Source: Sporichthya polymorpha DSM 43042
GTDB lineage: Bacteria; Actinomycetota; Actinomycetes; Sporichthyales; Sporichthyaceae
Length of the DNA stretch: 64,000 nucleotides
NCBI RefSeq assembly: GCF_000384115.1
Contig: NZ_KB913029.1
Span: 4,377,057-4,441,056, forward strand
Reading direction: 5' to 3'
The translations under genes were made by a program, and so were the position numbers. The notes below the pieces were generated by a model. That model did no database searches, had not been told where the DNA came from, and worked only from the letters and a program-made list of their open reading frames with translations. Shown piece by piece: positions 9,064 to 16,917 of the stretch. How positions within the stretch are numbered: the stretch's first letter is position 1; each line of letters begins with the position of its first letter.

Positions 9064-9480
9064 ATGCGCACAACCACGAACCGAGCCACGCTGGCGGCGA
9101 CCGTGCTGCTGACCGTCGGCCTGATCGCGCCCGCGTCTCCGGCCACGGCCGTCGCCGGCACTCCGGCGGCGGACCAGCAGACGACCGTTTCGTACGCGCA
9201 GAGCGCGAACTCCGAGCAGGCGGTCACCGACCGCCGGCGCCGCTGGCGGGGCTTCACGATCGCCGGCACCCTCGAGGACAAGAGCCTGCGTCCGCGCCGG
9301 ATCGAGATCGACCAGCGGCGCGGCCCGGACCGCCGGGTCACCGTGCGCAGCTGGACGAAGATCTACCGCAACGGGGACCGCGTCGGCCTGCGCGCCCTGC
9401 GCGAGGGCGACCGTGTCTACGTGAAGGGCATGCGCAAGAACGGCGTCCGCTACGCGCTCAAGATCTGGGCCCAGAGCTGA
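9064..9480 (+). CDS. Secreted DUF5666-type protein, tandem copy 3
   Basis: This 138-residue protein has a signal peptide (residues 1-32, cleavage near ATAVAG) and the domain RGFTIAGTLEDKSL ... LRALREGDRVYVKG. Like copy 1 it has W-R-G-F before the first strand, so copies 1 and 3 are closer to each other than to copy 2. The ATG lies four bases after the copy 2 stop; GGAGGG at the end of copy 2 is its ribosome binding site. Function is unknown. Confidence 0.7.
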   Translation: MRTTTNRATLAATVLLTVGLIAPASPATAVAGTPAADQQTTVSYAQSANSEQAVTDRRRRWRGFTIAGTLEDKSLRPRRIEIDQRRGPDRRVTVRSWTKIYRNGDRVGLRALREGDRVYVKGMRKNGVRYALKIWAQS

Positions 9481-9492
9481 TCTGAGCGTCCG

Positions 9493-10087
9493 TCAGCCGA
9501 AAGGCACACCTTCGAGCCAGAACTCCAGCAGCGACGCGTTCCCGACCACATCCAATTGGTCGGGGGCGCGTCGTCGATAGACCATCAGCAGCAGGTCGGT
9601 GACCGGACCGCGGACCGCCACCGCCGATTTCTCGTGTGCCCGCCGCCAGGTGATGGCCTGCCCGGTCAGGTCGAGGACCCACTCGGCGTGCAGCTCGGGA
9701 TCCGTGTCGGTGGCGTGCCGGTGCACGGTCCGCCCCGGACCGAGCAGCGCCTCCGCCTCGTCGGTGTCGGCCGTCGGGCCCACTCTCCTCGAGGGCCGCC
9801 GCGAGCAGTTCGCCGCTCTCGGCGATCCAGGGGGCGAGGACGGTCGGGTCCTCGTCGACGTAGGAAGAGAGGTCCCGGAAGTGCTGGTCGACGGGCGGCT
9901 CCGTCGCCCGGGTGCTGATCAGCTCGGCCGCCCACCGGAGGCCGCCGCCGAGATGCCGGACGACCTGCCCGACGTTCCAGCCCGGGCAGGACCCGGCCGG
10001 GGTCGTCAGGTCTGCGCCGGCGAGGTCGTCCGCCAGGTTCCGGGCCTGGTCGCGAATGGCGGCGGAGTACCGCTCAACGGTCAGCAC
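9493..10087 (-). pseudogene. Frameshifted DinB/maleylpyruvate isomerase-family gene
   Basis: The frame starting at the GTG at 10087 encodes the N-terminal MDMPI/DinB four-helix domain (SCPGWNVGQVVRHLGG, residues ~33-48) down to LLAAALEESGP. It then runs into arginine-rich nonsense. From about 9785 another minus frame carries the expected C-terminal half (ELHAEWVLDLTGQAITWRRA ... LLMVYRRR) to the stop at 9493. A single indel near 9780-9790 would join them into a normal ~198-residue protein. Family members are mycothiol-dependent or metal-binding. Either a recent inactivation or a sequencing error explains the break. Confidence 0.65.
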
Positions 10088-10126
10088 AGGTGCACGCTAG
10101 GGCACTGATGCGACAGGATTCCGGAC

Positions 10127-11128
10127 GTGGCCCTGCCGACCGCCGCCGAGGCCGCCTCCGTGGCCGAACTTCTCGCCGCCGCCACCGACCGCGAGCCGAT
10201 CCTCGACGCCGCCGGGAAGTCCGGGGCCCGGCTCGAACGGGTCCGCATCGACGGCGTCCCGCACGTGGTCAAGTACGTCGACCTCGACTCGGACTGGACC
10301 ATGCGCACGGCCGGCTGCCTCGTCCCCGCGGCGCTGCAACTGTGGCGGCGGGGTGTGCTCGCGTGCCTGCCCGACTGCATTGACCAACCCATCGTCGGCG
10401 TCGCGGCGTCCGAGCGTGGCGCGGCCCTGCTCATGCGCGACGTCGGCGACATGTTGGTGCCGGTGTGCGACGATCCGATCGATCTGCCGACCCATCGTCA
10501 GTTCCTTGCGCACATGGCGGCCGTGCACGCCGCGTTCTGGGACGCCGGCCCGGAGTGCGACGTCGTCCCGACCACCCACCGCTACCTCGACCTCTCGCCC
10601 TGGCTCGCCGAGGCCGAGGCCGAGAGCGGAGGCGACGACCTGGTGCCGCGTCTGGTCGGGCAGGGCTGGCCATTGCTGGAGCAGGTCGCCCCGACTGCCG
10701 CCGCGATCGTCACGCCCCTGGCTTGGGATCCCGGGCCGCTCGTGCTCGCCCTCGCCGAGACGCCGCAGACGTTCGTCCACGGCAACTGGAAGCTCGACAA
10801 CCTCGGTGTGAACCCGGACGGGCGCACCGTCCTCCTCGACTGGGAGATCCCGGGCCGAAGTCCCGCCCTGGCGGACCTCGCCTGGTACCTGGCGATCAAC
10901 TGCCGCCGGCTGCCGGAGTCGAAGGAGGCGACGATCGCCGCGTACCGCGACGCCCTCGCCGCGGCGGGCGTCGACACCGAGCCGTGGTGGGACCGCCAGC
11001 TCGCCCTCTGCCTCCTCGGCGGCCTCGTGCAGTTCGGCTGGGAGAAGGCGTTCGGCGGCTACGACGAGGAGCTGGCCTGGTGGGAGGCCCGGGCCGTCGA
11101 GGGCGTGGCGGTGCTCGCGAGTCGGTAG
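10127..11128 (+). CDS. Aminoglycoside phosphotransferase-fold protein with altered catalytic loop
   Basis: This 333-residue protein has the APH/choline kinase fold. The motif TFVHGNWKLDNLG (residues ~220-232) and the LLDWE metal motif twenty residues later are the usual Brenner and DFG equivalents. The catalytic aspartate of H-G-D-x4-N is asparagine here, so phosphotransfer is doubtful, although LLDWE is kept. An N-terminal lobe with V-V-K-Y (lysine of the ATP site) is present. Substrate unknown. Its last 70 bases overlap the end of the convergent GNAT gene. Confidence 0.75.
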   Translation: MALPTAAEAASVAELLAAATDREPILDAAGKSGARLERVRIDGVPHVVKYVDLDSDWTMRTAGCLVPAALQLWRRGVLACLPDCIDQPIVGVAASERGAALLMRDVGDMLVPVCDDPIDLPTHRQFLAHMAAVHAAFWDAGPECDVVPTTHRYLDLSPWLAEAEAESGGDDLVPRLVGQGWPLLEQVAPTAAAIVTPLAWDPGPLVLALAETPQTFVHGNWKLDNLGVNPDGRTVLLDWEIPGRSPALADLAWYLAINCRRLPESKEATIAAYRDALAAAGVDTEPWWDRQLALCLLGGLVQFGWEKAFGGYDEELAWWEARAVEGVAVLASR

Positions 11129-11649
11129 AGGACGTGCCGGCGCAGGGGAGAGTCGACCGCGACGCGGGGGTGCTCGAAGTCCTCGTCCGGATCGCACGTC
11201 ATCCCGAGCCGTTCCATGACCGCCCGCGAGCGCACGTTGACGGTGGCAGTGAAGGAGACGATCTCAGCGAGGCCGACGGTCTCGAAGCCGTACTGCATCG
11301 CCGCCCGCGCCCCCTCGGTCGCGTAGCCGTGGCCCCAGGCCGACCGCGCCAGTCGCCACCCGACCTCGACCGCGGGCGCGAAGGGGGCGTCGAACGTCGG
11401 GTCCCAGAGTCCGACGTACCCGATGAACTCCGGCTCGCCGACCACCTCGACCGCCCAGAGCCCGTAGCCCTTCGTCGCGAACGACGCCTCGATCCGGTCC
11501 ACCAGATCGTCGCTCTCGGCCCGCGTCATCGGACCGAGGAGGAACTCCGTCACCTCTGGGTCCGCGTTCATCTCCGCGAACGGCTCGCGGTCCGACTCCC
11601 GCCATCCCCGCAGCAACAGCCGATCGGTCGACAACACGGGCGCGTTCAT
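11059..11649 (-). CDS. GNAT N-acetyltransferase, RimJ/RimL type
   Basis: This 196-residue protein has TDRLLLRGWRESDREPF at the N-terminus and VEVGWRLARSAWGHGYATEG (the acetyl-CoA loop R/Q-x-x-G-x-G/A region is R-S-A-W-G-H-G-Y-A) at residues ~95-114, followed by N-V-R-S-R-A-V-M-E-R-L-G. Family members acetylate protein N-termini or small amines. Its 3' end overlaps the kinase-fold gene by 70 bases on the opposite strand; the acetyltransferase domain ends before the overlap, so the tail may be a run-on extension. Confidence 0.85.
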   Translation of the reverse strand: MNAPVLSTDRLLLRGWRESDREPFAEMNADPEVTEFLLGPMTRAESDDLVDRIEASFATKGYGLWAVEVVGEPEFIGYVGLWDPTFDAPFAPAVEVGWRLARSAWGHGYATEGARAAMQYGFETVGLAEIVSFTATVNVRSRAVMERLGMTCDPDEDFEHPRVAVDSPLRRHVLYRLASTATPSTARASHQASSSS

Positions 11650-11680
11650 GCCACAAGCCTAGGTAGGGCGCAGCGACCGC

Positions 11681-13327
11681 TCAGAACGGCGGTTCGTCGT
11701 CGGGTCCGGGTGCCGGTGTCGCGGTCGCCCGCGTCGAAGCAGCCCGGGCCCAGGGTGTGGGTGCGGGTTGTTCGAAGTCGGGGGGTTCGTCCCCGACCGG
11801 TGGGGGTGGTCGGGTGATGAACACTTGTCCGGTGGGGGTGGTCCAGGTCAGGACCCCGTGCTCGTCCTGCGAGCACGTCCATCCCGGCATGTGTTTGATC
11901 CGATGGTGGAACTTGCACAACGCGGAGAGATTGAAATAGACCGTCCGGCCGCCGATCTCGAAGGCGATGGTGTGGTCCAGTTCGCACCGGTCGGCCGGGA
12001 CCCGGCAACCGGGGAACCGGCAGTGCCGGTCCCGCGCCCGGATCGCCCGCTTGAGCCTGGCCGGGGGTCGGTAGACGTCGGCGCGGGAGTTGTAGTCCGC
12101 GAGCAGCGCGGCGATGTCCACCGGCACTGACGGGTGATACACCGTCAGGTCCGCCTTGGCCCGCGCCCGCGCCGCCGGGATCCGTTCCCCACCTTGAACC
12201 TGCACGAACCCGGAGTCCTCGGCCTCGTCGCTTGAGGTGGGGCCCGTGGTGGAGTTCGTCGGGGTGGGCTGCGTGCTCCCGTGCATGTGCACGACGTAGC
12301 CGACGCGGGGGTCCTGGTTGCCGGGGCGGGTGATCAGGTCGACCGCGGCGTCGGCCTTGCGCTGATCCAGGGTCCTCGGGTCGCCGGGGACCTTCAGGCG
12401 GGCGGCGGCATCGATCACCCCGTAGACCGCCATGGCTTCCTCGGCCGGCAGCAGCAGGGAGATCCAGGCCATCCCGTCCCCGGCCGGGCTCATGGAGACG
12501 CGGCGTTCGGTGCGGGCCCGCTCGTGGCGCTTACGCGCGGCGGCGGGGTCGAGTTCCTCCACCCGCTTACGGACCCGGCGCCCGAACGAGGCCGGGGTCA
12601 GGCTCTTGGCCTTGTCCAGGCAGTCCCGCTCGACCCGCGCCGCGTCGGCGACATTCAGGTCCCGGGTCTCCTCCCACAAGACCTTCGCCGCCCGTTCGGT
12701 GAGCACCCCGGCCTCCAGGGCCTTCAAGGTCTCGGGCAGGCGCCGCAACAACCCCGAGGCGAAATCACTGCGCGCGCGGGCCGCGGCCGGGGACAGGTGC
12801 AACACCACCCCGAGCTCGGCCGCGGCGGAGGACTCCGCGGCCTCGATCACCGCTTCGAGCTCCTCACGGGTGGCGCCCTCGGCCGCGGCCTGCGCGACCG
12901 CAACCGCGGCCTCCTGCGCCCGCTGCATCGCGAACTCCGCCATCCCCCGCAACTCAGCACCGTTGCACCGGGCCGCATCGGCCCGGGAGCGGACGATGCG
13001 CTGGAGCATCCCGTCGGTGGTGGCGTACTCCTGCTCCCACAACGCGAACGCGGTCGCTTCCCGCTCCCGCCACCGCTCCGCATCCGCGGCCGAGAACGAC
13101 CTCTCCGTCTGCTCGGACTCCTCACGCGAGCACCGGTCGAGCAGCGCCGCGACCTCCGGCGGCGGGTCGTCCCACACCCGCGCGTCCGCCTCCGCGAGCA
13201 CCCGCGCCAGCGTGGCCTCCACATGCTCGGCGGGCGGCTCGTCGTCCGGAACGTGCCACAGACCCGCGCGCAGCTCAGCGAGGTCGATCCCGTCGACCTC
13301 ATCCGATTCGATCAGCTGCTCGAACAT
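11681..13327 (-). CDS. 13E12-repeat family HNH endonuclease (DUF222)
   Basis: This is a 548-residue protein. The long Ala/Glu/Arg-rich helical N-terminal DUF222 region (residues ~1-370) is followed by an HNH domain: RHCRFPGCRVPADRCELDH ... ALCKFHHRIKH (residues ~435-480), with two C-x-x-C-like zinc ligands and the H-N-H histidines. Mycobacterial relatives are the 13E12 repeats, present in many copies per genome and possibly mobile. No terminal repeats or target duplications are visible around this copy. A proline-rich tail closes the protein. Biological role not established. Confidence 0.85.
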   Translation of the reverse strand: MFEQLIESDEVDGIDLAELRAGLWHVPDDEPPAEHVEATLARVLAEADARVWDDPPPEVAALLDRCSREESEQTERSFSAADAERWREREATAFALWEQEYATTDGMLQRIVRSRADAARCNGAELRGMAEFAMQRAQEAAVAVAQAAAEGATREELEAVIEAAESSAAAELGVVLHLSPAAARARSDFASGLLRRLPETLKALEAGVLTERAAKVLWEETRDLNVADAARVERDCLDKAKSLTPASFGRRVRKRVEELDPAAARKRHERARTERRVSMSPAGDGMAWISLLLPAEEAMAVYGVIDAAARLKVPGDPRTLDQRKADAAVDLITRPGNQDPRVGYVVHMHGSTQPTPTNSTTGPTSSDEAEDSGFVQVQGGERIPAARARAKADLTVYHPSVPVDIAALLADYNSRADVYRPPARLKRAIRARDRHCRFPGCRVPADRCELDHTIAFEIGGRTVYFNLSALCKFHHRIKHMPGWTCSQDEHGVLTWTTPTGQVFITRPPPPVGDEPPDFEQPAPTPWARAASTRATATPAPGPDDEPPF

Positions 13328-13472
13328 ATGTTCGAAGTTTAGCGCCGCATCGATCCCACCGCAAGACCTTGATCACGACGATTTCGGAAGGGTGCTGTTG
13401 ACCCCGACGACACATGTTTTCGTTCGAGCGGTCGGTCCACGCGGCAGGGGAGTGGTGGCGCAGAATGATCGC

Positions 13473-14048
13473 GTGAGTGAGACGCCGGGCGACGAGGGTC
13501 ACCAGTACGAGGACCGCGAGTTCACAGGACGGGTACCCGGACCGCTGAACCGGCAGTGGATGCTCGCCGCCGCGGGGGCGTTCGTGGTGGTCGCGATCGT
13601 GGCGATCGCGGGGGTCGCGAGCTTCTGGGACGAGGACCCCGACCTCGAGGACCGGGCGACCGGAGCACCGCCGCCCCGTGAGTACGGCGGGCCGCTGTGG
13701 TTCACGGTCGGCGCGACGGACGAGACGCAGCTCGTCACCAACACGCTCCCGCGCGGCGTGCCCGGGCCGGGTTCGCCCTACAACGGCGTCGCGAAATACC
13801 TCACCGCGGAGAACTGCTTCACCGACGGCACCAACCTGCTGGTCTGGCCGCGCGGCTCACGGCCGCTGACCGCCAACGGCCGCGCCGGCGTCAACCCCGG
13901 CGACGGCGTCGACATCTTCGACGGCGACTCGTTCAGCGCCAACGCCGAGACGGTACTCATCGAGACCGCCCAGGAGTTCCCCGCAGTGCCCGACGCGTGC
14001 GCCCCCAGCGGCAACGCGCTCTCGCTCAGCGCGGTCAGCAAGAGCTGA
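13473..14048 (+). CDS. Membrane-anchored hypothetical protein
   Basis: This 191-residue protein has a short cytoplasmic N-terminus, one transmembrane helix (WMLAAAGAFVVVAIVAIAG, residues ~29-47) and an external domain starting GPLWFTVGATDETQLVTN. The external part has two cysteines (A-E-N-C-F and P-D-A-C-A) that could form a disulfide. No family is recognised. In-frame GTG codons at 13452 and 13455 would lengthen it by six or seven residues; AGGGG just upstream of them makes 13455 an alternative. It converges on the TetR gene. Confidence 0.6.
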   Translation: MSETPGDEGHQYEDREFTGRVPGPLNRQWMLAAAGAFVVVAIVAIAGVASFWDEDPDLEDRATGAPPPREYGGPLWFTVGATDETQLVTNTLPRGVPGPGSPYNGVAKYLTAENCFTDGTNLLVWPRGSRPLTANGRAGVNPGDGVDIFDGDSFSANAETVLIETAQEFPAVPDACAPSGNALSLSAVSKS

Positions 14049-14078
14049 ACCCGGCAACCTGGGCGAACTGATCACCCG

Positions 14079-14705
14079 TCAGGACGAGACGACGAGCCGG
14101 AGCAACCGCTCCACCGACTCTTCGAGCTCGGCCGCGGCGCCCGTCGGGTCAGTGGTCCACCGGGTCAGCGCCTGCAGGAAGAGTCCGTCGAACGCGGCGT
14201 ACAGCGCCTTCGACGACAGCAGGGGAGTCGCGCCCGTCAGGTCGGTATAGCGACTGACGACCCGCCAGATCATCTGCTCGAGGCCGGCGTCGATCTCGGC
14301 CACGTCGGCCCGGAAGACGTCCTCGAACATGCTCTGGTTCCGCAGGTCGTACCAGAGCCGGTGCATCGCGGCGTCGTCCCGCAGCGTCGTCGCCATCGCC
14401 ACCGCGAAGCCGCGGGCCAGTGCGTCGCCATCGGTGGCAGAGTCCACGATCTCGTCGTAGCGGCTCACGCACTCGGCCTTGTACTGCCGGACGCTGTGCG
14501 TGATCAGGTCGACCTTGTCGCGGAAGTAGTAGTGCAGGACGCCGTGCGAGAAGGCGCTGTTCGCCGCGATCTCGCGCAGGCTGGTCCGCGCGTACCCGAG
14601 CTCGGCCAGCGTGGCCCGGGTGGCGGCCGCCAACTCGTCCCGGCGCGCCGTGAACTTGTCCACCAGGCGCGCCGACACCCGATCGCCGGGAACGGTCTCC
14701 GTCAT
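14079..14705 (-). CDS. TetR-family transcriptional regulator
   Basis: This 208-residue repressor has the TetR helix-turn-helix at residues ~22-66 (T-S-L-R-E-I-A-A-N-S-A-F-S-H-G-V-L-H-Y-Y-F recognition region). The C-terminal ligand domain is helical. The ATG at 14705 is chosen over one 17 codons upstream because homologous TetR proteins begin shortly before the HTH and the upstream choice would run into the intergenic operator. It is divergent from the SDR gene, 135 bases away, and probably represses that gene pair and itself. The ligand is likely the SDR substrate or a related hydrophobic compound (inference). Confidence 0.85.
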   Translation of the reverse strand: MTETVPGDRVSARLVDKFTARRDELAAATRATLAELGYARTSLREIAANSAFSHGVLHYYFRDKVDLITHSVRQYKAECVSRYDEIVDSATDGDALARGFAVAMATTLRDDAAMHRLWYDLRNQSMFEDVFRADVAEIDAGLEQMIWRVVSRYTDLTGATPLLSSKALYAAFDGLFLQALTRWTTDPTGAAAELEESVERLLRLVVSS

Positions 14706-14756
14706 ACGCCCAATGAAATCGCAGGTCAGGGCGAAACTCCAGCTTATCTTGGGCAA

Positions 14757-14782
14757 CTGTCAAAGAAACTCTTGACGAGTGT
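14757..14782. promoter_or_regulatory. Candidate TetR operator
   Basis: ACT-GTCAA and TTGAC-G-AGT form an imperfect inverted repeat with an 8-bp centre (core 14759-14776) in the TetR/SDR divergon. Size and position fit a TetR-type operator. There is no binding evidence. Confidence 0.4.
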
Positions 14783-14840
14783 CCAATCGGCGGGCTTGGC
14801 TATGGCCCAGATCACTCCAGCCCCCCGAGAGGAGCCCGAC

Positions 14841-15644
14841 ATGGGCGTATTCGACCTGACCGGCCGCAAGGCCCTGGTGACCGGCGGCGCGCGCGGCCTC
14901 GGCGCCGGCATGGCGGCCGCCCTGGCCGAGGCAGGCGCCGCCGTCGCGATCGGCGACATCCGCGAGGACCTGGGCAAGCCGACCGTCGAGGAGCTGAAGA
15001 GCAAGGGCGCCGCAGCCGAGTTCGTCTCGCTCGACGTGACCTCGGAGGCCAGCTGGGAGGCCGCGATCGAGCAGACGGTCAGTGCCCTGGGCGGCCTCGA
15101 CATCGTCGTCAACAACGCCGGCATCGAACTGTCCAGCCTGGTCATCGACATCGACCCCGAGGACATCCGCCGGATGATGGACGTCAACGTCGTCGGCACG
15201 ATCCTCGGCATCAAGCACGCCTTCCGCGCCATGCGTCCCGGTGGAGCGGCGGGCAACGGGGGTTCCGTCATCAACATCGCCTCGGTCGCCGCGACCATCG
15301 CCTTCCCGGCGATCGCCGGCTACTCCGGTTCCAAGTCCGCGGTCGACCGCATCACCCGCGTCGCGTCCGTCGAGTCCGGCAAGCTCGGCTACGGCGTCCG
15401 CGTCAATTGCATCTACCCGGGCCTGGTCCCGACCGAGATGGGCATGAAGCTCGCTCAGGACATCGTCGACATCGGCCTCGCACCCGACATCCCCGGCGCG
15501 GTCGGCCTGGTCGTCGAGCAGACCCCGCTCGGGCGTCTCGGTGAGGTCAACGACATGGCCGACGTCGTGGTCTTCCTCGCCTCGGACGCATCCCGCTTCG
15601 TCACCGGCGCCGGCATCCCCGTCGACGGCGGTATGGGGACCTGA
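14841..15644 (+). CDS. Short-chain dehydrogenase/reductase
   Basis: This is a 267-residue classical SDR. The NAD(P) loop TGGARGLGAG is at residues ~14-23, the NNAG motif near 93, and the catalytic S and Y-x-x-x-K (S-V-A ... GYSGSKSAV) near 145-163. An acidic residue at the end of beta 2 (G-D-I-R) points to NAD preference. GAGAGGAG precedes the ATG. It is probably controlled by the divergent TetR. The next gene, a saccharopine-dehydrogenase-like protein, follows after 48 bases on the same strand, so the two likely act on one pathway, perhaps lipid or steroid catabolism (inference). Confidence 0.9.
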   Translation: MGVFDLTGRKALVTGGARGLGAGMAAALAEAGAAVAIGDIREDLGKPTVEELKSKGAAAEFVSLDVTSEASWEAAIEQTVSALGGLDIVVNNAGIELSSLVIDIDPEDIRRMMDVNVVGTILGIKHAFRAMRPGGAAGNGGSVINIASVAATIAFPAIAGYSGSKSAVDRITRVASVESGKLGYGVRVNCIYPGLVPTEMGMKLAQDIVDIGLAPDIPGAVGLVVEQTPLGRLGEVNDMADVVVFLASDASRFVTGAGIPVDGGMGT

Positions 15645-15692
15645 CACCCCGTCATCCATCCGCACCACCCACCCAACGAAGGGTCGTCCCAC

Positions 15693-16817
15693 ATGAGTGA
15701 CAAGCCGGTCGTCGTCTACGGCGCCAGCGGATACACCGGTCGCCTGGTGTGTGAGTACCTGCGCGAACTGAACGTCCCGTTCATCGCCGCCGGCCGCAGC
15801 AAGGAGAAGCTGCAGGCGGGTCTGGACACCGTCCCGGGTCTGGAGACCGCCGACTACGAGATCGCCGAGGTCGAGCACACCCCCGAGGCGCTGACCAAGC
15901 TCCTCCAGGGCGCGAAGGCCCTGTGCAACATGGTCGGCCCGTTCGCCGAGTTCGGCCCGGCCGCGGTCGAGGCCTGCCTGGACGCGGGCGTCCACTACAT
16001 GGACACCACCGGCGAGCAGGACTGGATGATCCAGTGCCGCGACGCCTACGGCGCCGAGTTCGCCGAAAAGGGCCTGCTGCTCTCCCCGGGCATCGCGCAG
16101 ATGTACACGACCGGCGAGATCGCGGCGAACTACTGCCTCGAGAACCCGGGCCTTGACACCCTCGACATGTCGGTGTTCTGGAAGGGCCAGCCGACCGTCG
16201 CCTCCACGGCGACGATCGTCCAGAACGCGGTCCTGTCCAAGGCGTACTACCTGGAGGACAACAAGCTCGTCGAGTGGCCGGCCGACGCGGGCCTGTACTC
16301 ACTCACCGTCCCCGGTCAGCACGAGCTGGGCCTGGCACTCCCGTGGGGCGGCACCTCGTCCCCGATCTGGTTCCAGAACGACCCGCGCGTCGCCACCTGC
16401 AAGGTGCTCGGCGGCGTCATCAACCGGCCGCTGATGGAGGCCGTGCCCGGGCTCGTCGCCCAGATGCTCGAGCTCACCGCGGGCAAGTCCCTGGAGGAGA
16501 CCCGGCAGATCCTCGCCGGCGTCGCCGCCCAGGTGAACAACGCCTACCCGCCCCGCGAGAACCCCCGCATCAACATCTCCATCGACTCGGTCTACGCGAG
16601 CGGTCCGCTGGCCCGCGCGCACTGCGTCATCTACGGCAACTGCAACTACAAGCAGACCGGTCTGCTCCAGGCGTGGTCCGCGTCCCAGGTGCTGCACTCG
16701 GCCCCGCGCAGGGTCGGCTTCGCCTCGGCCTGCCAGGCGTTCGGCCACCGCGAGCTCCACGGCGTGCTGCGTTCGTTCGGCCTGAGCATGGAAGCCATCA
16801 CGACCTACAACGGCTGA
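15693..16817 (+). CDS. Saccharopine dehydrogenase-like NAD(P)-binding protein (DUF5938-like)
   Basis: This 374-residue protein opens with a Rossmann motif V-V-V-Y-G-A-S-G-Y-T-G-R (residues 6-17), as in the saccharopine dehydrogenase/trans-acting enoyl reductase family. G-P-F-A-E-F-G and D-T-T-G-E-Q-D-W are further family signatures. The C-terminal half is specific to a subgroup of unknown substrate. It likely forms an operon with the SDR upstream under TetR control. A terminator hairpin follows 37 bases after the stop. Confidence 0.8.
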   Translation: MSDKPVVVYGASGYTGRLVCEYLRELNVPFIAAGRSKEKLQAGLDTVPGLETADYEIAEVEHTPEALTKLLQGAKALCNMVGPFAEFGPAAVEACLDAGVHYMDTTGEQDWMIQCRDAYGAEFAEKGLLLSPGIAQMYTTGEIAANYCLENPGLDTLDMSVFWKGQPTVASTATIVQNAVLSKAYYLEDNKLVEWPADAGLYSLTVPGQHELGLALPWGGTSSPIWFQNDPRVATCKVLGGVINRPLMEAVPGLVAQMLELTAGKSLEETRQILAGVAAQVNNAYPPRENPRINISIDSVYASGPLARAHCVIYGNCNYKQTGLLQAWSASQVLHSAPRRVGFASACQAFGHRELHGVLRSFGLSMEAITTYNG

Positions 16818-16854
16818 GCCTCCCGGCCGCTTCGTCCGGCCACCACCGACCCGG

Positions 16855-16883
16855 GGCGGGTCGCTGCACAGCAGCGGCCCGCC
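16855..16883 (+). terminator. Intrinsic terminator after the SDR operon
   Basis: GGCGGGTCGCTGC pairs with GCAGCGGCCCGCC (13 bp, one T-G wobble) around an ACA loop, followed by TT. An alternative stem CTGCACAGC/GCTGTGCAG (16864-16896) overlaps it, so two folds compete. Confidence 0.75.
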
Positions 16884-16900
16884 TTCGGCTGTGCAGAGCG

Positions 16901-16916
16901 CCCCCCCCCCCCCCCC
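16901..16916. repeat. Poly-C tract (16 cytosines)
   Basis: Sixteen consecutive C lie one base before the stop codon (16918-16920, minus strand) of the methyltransferase gene. Such tracts slip easily; length may vary between cells, or the count may be an assembly error. Confidence 0.9.
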
Positions 16917-16917
16917 G

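Noticed and set aside
11681-13327. The 13E12 HNH gene as an intact mobile element
   Set aside because: No inverted termini, target-site duplication or helper gene are visible around it; multi-copy behaviour is known for the family but cannot be judged from one copy.
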